Shown piece after piece: positions 61,701 through 64,000 of a stretch of DNA of 64,000 nt. Position numbers and translations under genes: made by a program. Source of the DNA: Dipetalonema caudispina (lineage: Eukaryota > Nematoda > Chromadorea > Rhabditida > Onchocercidae); NCBI GenBank assembly GCA_013365325.1, contig JABVXV010000238.1:33501-97500 (forward strand), read 5' to 3'. Below the pieces are notes generated by a model. It was not told where the DNA came from, searched no databases, and saw nothing but the letters and a program-made list of their open reading frames with translations. Numbering within the stretch: position 1 is the stretch's first letter; each line of letters begins with the position of its first letter.

Positions 61701-62734
61701 CAGGTGAACTTGTTTCTGAATCATCCGCTAACCGTCGTGCTACTTTGGATCGCTTCAAAGGTAAATCATCAGCACAACGTGATGCAAGTCGTTTCCGTTC
61801 ACGTATTGGCAACACGCAACTATCCGCTGATGTTTTAACTGGTGATGTCACCTATCATTTTATTCACTTTTATTTTTCATATCTTATCAAATGTTTGTTA
61901 TAATCTAGTAAATTTAACAATTTCTGAAGTAAATATTATAATATTAAAACAAATTCCATTTAACCTTTAAAGTAGCAATCATTGTTTAAAATTAAAACAA
62001 AGTTGTTTACTATTAGCAATTATAAACTTAATAACAAATATTTGAAAATCAAAGATAGATCGACGGATTAATTTGCATTTATTAATTATTAGAGATAGTA
62101 AAATATTGTGAATTGTAAATCACTTTGACCTCTCTTCAAAAAATGTAAGTAAAAATTTCTAGAAAAAATAAGAGGAAATTTTTAAACTTAAATTATTTGT
62201 TCGATTCATTCAAATTTTTAAACCGTAAGGCTTGTTTTCTTCAACTAATAAAAGATTTTGTTAAGGAAGCTCTGAAGTTTCAATTATTCCAATCTTAATT
62301 CGAAATTTAATAATCAGTAAATGTTGTAAATTTTGATATTATTAAATGTAATCATAAAATCTTGCATAGTTTGTTAAACATTTAAGTGAAGTGAAGAGTT
62401 CCAAATTCCATTAATGATATCATTCATTATTACTTTATCGTACCTTATTCAAGCTACTGTTCATAGCTAATCCCATTACAGCCATTTGATTCAAAAATGA
62501 ATTTAATAGGCCTGGTTGGCAAAACATTTGTAGTTGCATTAATTGCAATGTTGTTGCATAATCGATCATTGGACTTGTAAGACCATTGGTGGGGAATTGA
62601 ACATCCTGCAATCCCGCTGAAATTTTCGGCGTCGTTATTGCCGATACATTCCGGTCATTTGTGGTATCTGAACGTCCTTCCGCTGATGCTCTAAGGCCCA
62701 AAATACGTTGCACCAAGAAATCACTCATAGACAT
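58735..62734 (-). CDS. egl-46: EGL-46/INSM family zinc-finger transcription factor
   Basis: INSM proteins are neuronal and neuroendocrine transcriptional repressors; C. elegans EGL-46 helps end neuroblast division and sets neuron fate. Five phase-0 exons give 330 residues: 62734-62444, 61851-61681, 61213-61064, 60709-60623 and 59028-58735. The N terminus [10 protein letters not shown] resembles the SNAG repression motif of INSM1 (MPRGFLVKR). Residues 120-145 are basic ([16 protein letters not shown]), a likely nuclear signal. Finger 1 is CALC...HRC (200-218). Finger 2 is [20 protein letters not shown] ending RWHKPR (226-251), nearly identical to INSM1. Finger 3 is MCTICSATF...HSAHC (275-296). 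A serine run separates fingers 2 and 3. Introns split finger 1 and finger 2. The last intron is long (59029-60622). Confidence 0.93.
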
Positions 62735-64000
62735 TTGGTTGTAATTTCGTAATTTCTACACATCAAATCATTAGCAAATTATTTAAATATGCATATTTTC
62801 GATTCCAATTTTGATAGTTTAGAGGCATAATTGCAATATCATCAATATGATTCCAATTCCTGCAAAAATTTTCATTTGTGACAAATGCAATTTCAGATTT
62901 CAATGAAGTTTCAATGAATGAAAATTGAAATTCTATCAAACATAGTAATAGGATCGATTAATTCCATTGGACTGTATACGATATAGATGAGAGATAGAAA
63001 ACTTTTTAAAGTAATCGAAGTACATAAAGTATTTTTAATCAAAAAAAAAAAAAAAATGAATGAACAGTTATACTTTTGAAATAGTTAAAAATACATAAGA
63101 TTAAAAACTATAATTCAGGTAAAAATTTTCAAAAAAAATTTAAATTTCAACAAAAAAATCTTGATATGCTAATATAACTAGAATAATGATGAAAAAAGCA
63201 CAGCATCTAAAAATATTACATCAAAATATGATATAATCTTAAAATAATAAATTATATCCCAGAAATTATAAATCAATCAATATTACTTACATTTAATCAT
63301 TAAATATCATCCGGAAATTTCCTGCTTAGTAATAAATGAAAAATTTATTTTAATAATTAATGCGCAAAAAAAAAAAAAAAAAAAATAAAAGGAAAAAAAG
63401 GAAAAAAAAAGTAATACAATAAAATTATTGCTAATTTTTCTTCATGTTAACATTGAAATATTTAATTAAAAAATTTTTCAAAGTTACCTAAAAATTTCAT
63501 TATCATTACAAATAGTTAAATGTGTAAATATACGAGAAATGTTGTCCACACCGTATTCCACCCAACCAATTTCCCTCAGTAATTTCATTGACAGTTTGTT
63601 GAAAGATGAAGGAAGATATTTATTTGCTCCACCCAATGAATTTCTACCCCACCAACAAGATTAACCCATCTTGTTGTATTCCATCCCATATATGCCTTTC
63701 TTTATCCAATCGTTTTATTCAATGATTTACTTCAAGGCGGTTCAAAAATTTTTATTTCAAATTTTTTTTATAAAATTAATTATTGAATAAGAAGAAGAAG
63801 AAGAAGGAGAAAAAAAAAAATTCCGATTTTTAGCTTTTTTTTCATGCATAATAATTATGCTAATGTTTTTGGTCTATAAAAATTAAAATTTAAATTTAAA
63901 GCAAAAAATGAGAAAGAAGATCAAAGGATTCTGAAAATCCGTTCAAAATTTTGAAATACCATCTGGATGGATTCATTTTAAAAACCTTCTGTTTTTGACT
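62735..64000. other. Region upstream of egl-46
   Basis: On the minus strand a TGTGTAG acceptor-like site lies about 22 bases before the ATG, a possible trans-splice site. The rest is AT-rich with poly-A runs near 63042 and 63366 and a small (GAA)n at 63790-63806. I see no gene. Confidence 0.45.

Overview
The window is eukaryotic DNA from a nematode, most likely a clade III (filarial or spirurid) roundworm. It is very AT-rich by eye and full of homopolymer tracts and microsatellites. Its genes have many short exons bounded by GT...TTTCAG introns. The gene content fits this: an FMRFamide-like peptide precursor with the flp-6 peptide, a Dispatched/CHE-14 transporter-like protein, and an EGL-46/INSM zinc-finger protein. 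The species was inferred from these features only. The exon models below were joined by hand from splice sites, reading phase and family similarity; most boundaries should be exact, with one or two bases of uncertainty where stated.

Layout. 1-5.5 kb: non-coding, with a degenerate tandem repeat at the left edge, an ectopic 40-bp copy of an exon found 10 kb away, and a hairpin element. 5.5-6.5 kb (+): flp-6-like neuropeptide gene. 7.4-13.0 kb (-): a 14-exon gene for an unrecognised 585-residue protein. 13.0-16.2 kb: low-complexity DNA with a polypyrimidine tract, a G-run cluster and a triplet array. 16.2-18.9 kb (+): a four-finger C2H2 protein with two possible 3' ends. 21.8-30.7 kb (-): an 18-exon Dispatched family gene. 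31.46 kb (+): tRNA-Ala(TGC). 31.5-36 kb: repeat-rich, with a long TAA array and two small doubtful ORFs. 36.0-36.5 kb: a probable gene relic. 36.9-39.4 kb (-): TatD-type nuclease. 39.4-40.4 kb: a divergent intergenic region carrying a 3 x 87-bp minisatellite. 40.4-54.7 kb (+): three genes in a row, namely a large LisH-like (possibly NPAT/Mxc-like) protein, an HflX/GTPBP6-type GTPase, and a CZIB (UPF0587) zinc-binding protein. 58.7-62.7 kb (-): EGL-46/INSM-like repressor with an N-terminal SNAG-like motif.

The genes do not form one pathway. flp-6 and egl-46 point to neurons, the Dispatched protein to epithelial secretion or lipid-linked cargo release, and the GTPase, nuclease and CZIB to housekeeping. 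I found no transposase, reverse transcriptase, CRISPR array or biosynthetic cluster. The items most worth a second look are the triplicated ectopic exon fragment, the unrecognised 585-residue protein with a repeated VGD[FW]IxF module, and the possible NPAT-like gene. I do not see a convincing new multi-gene system here.
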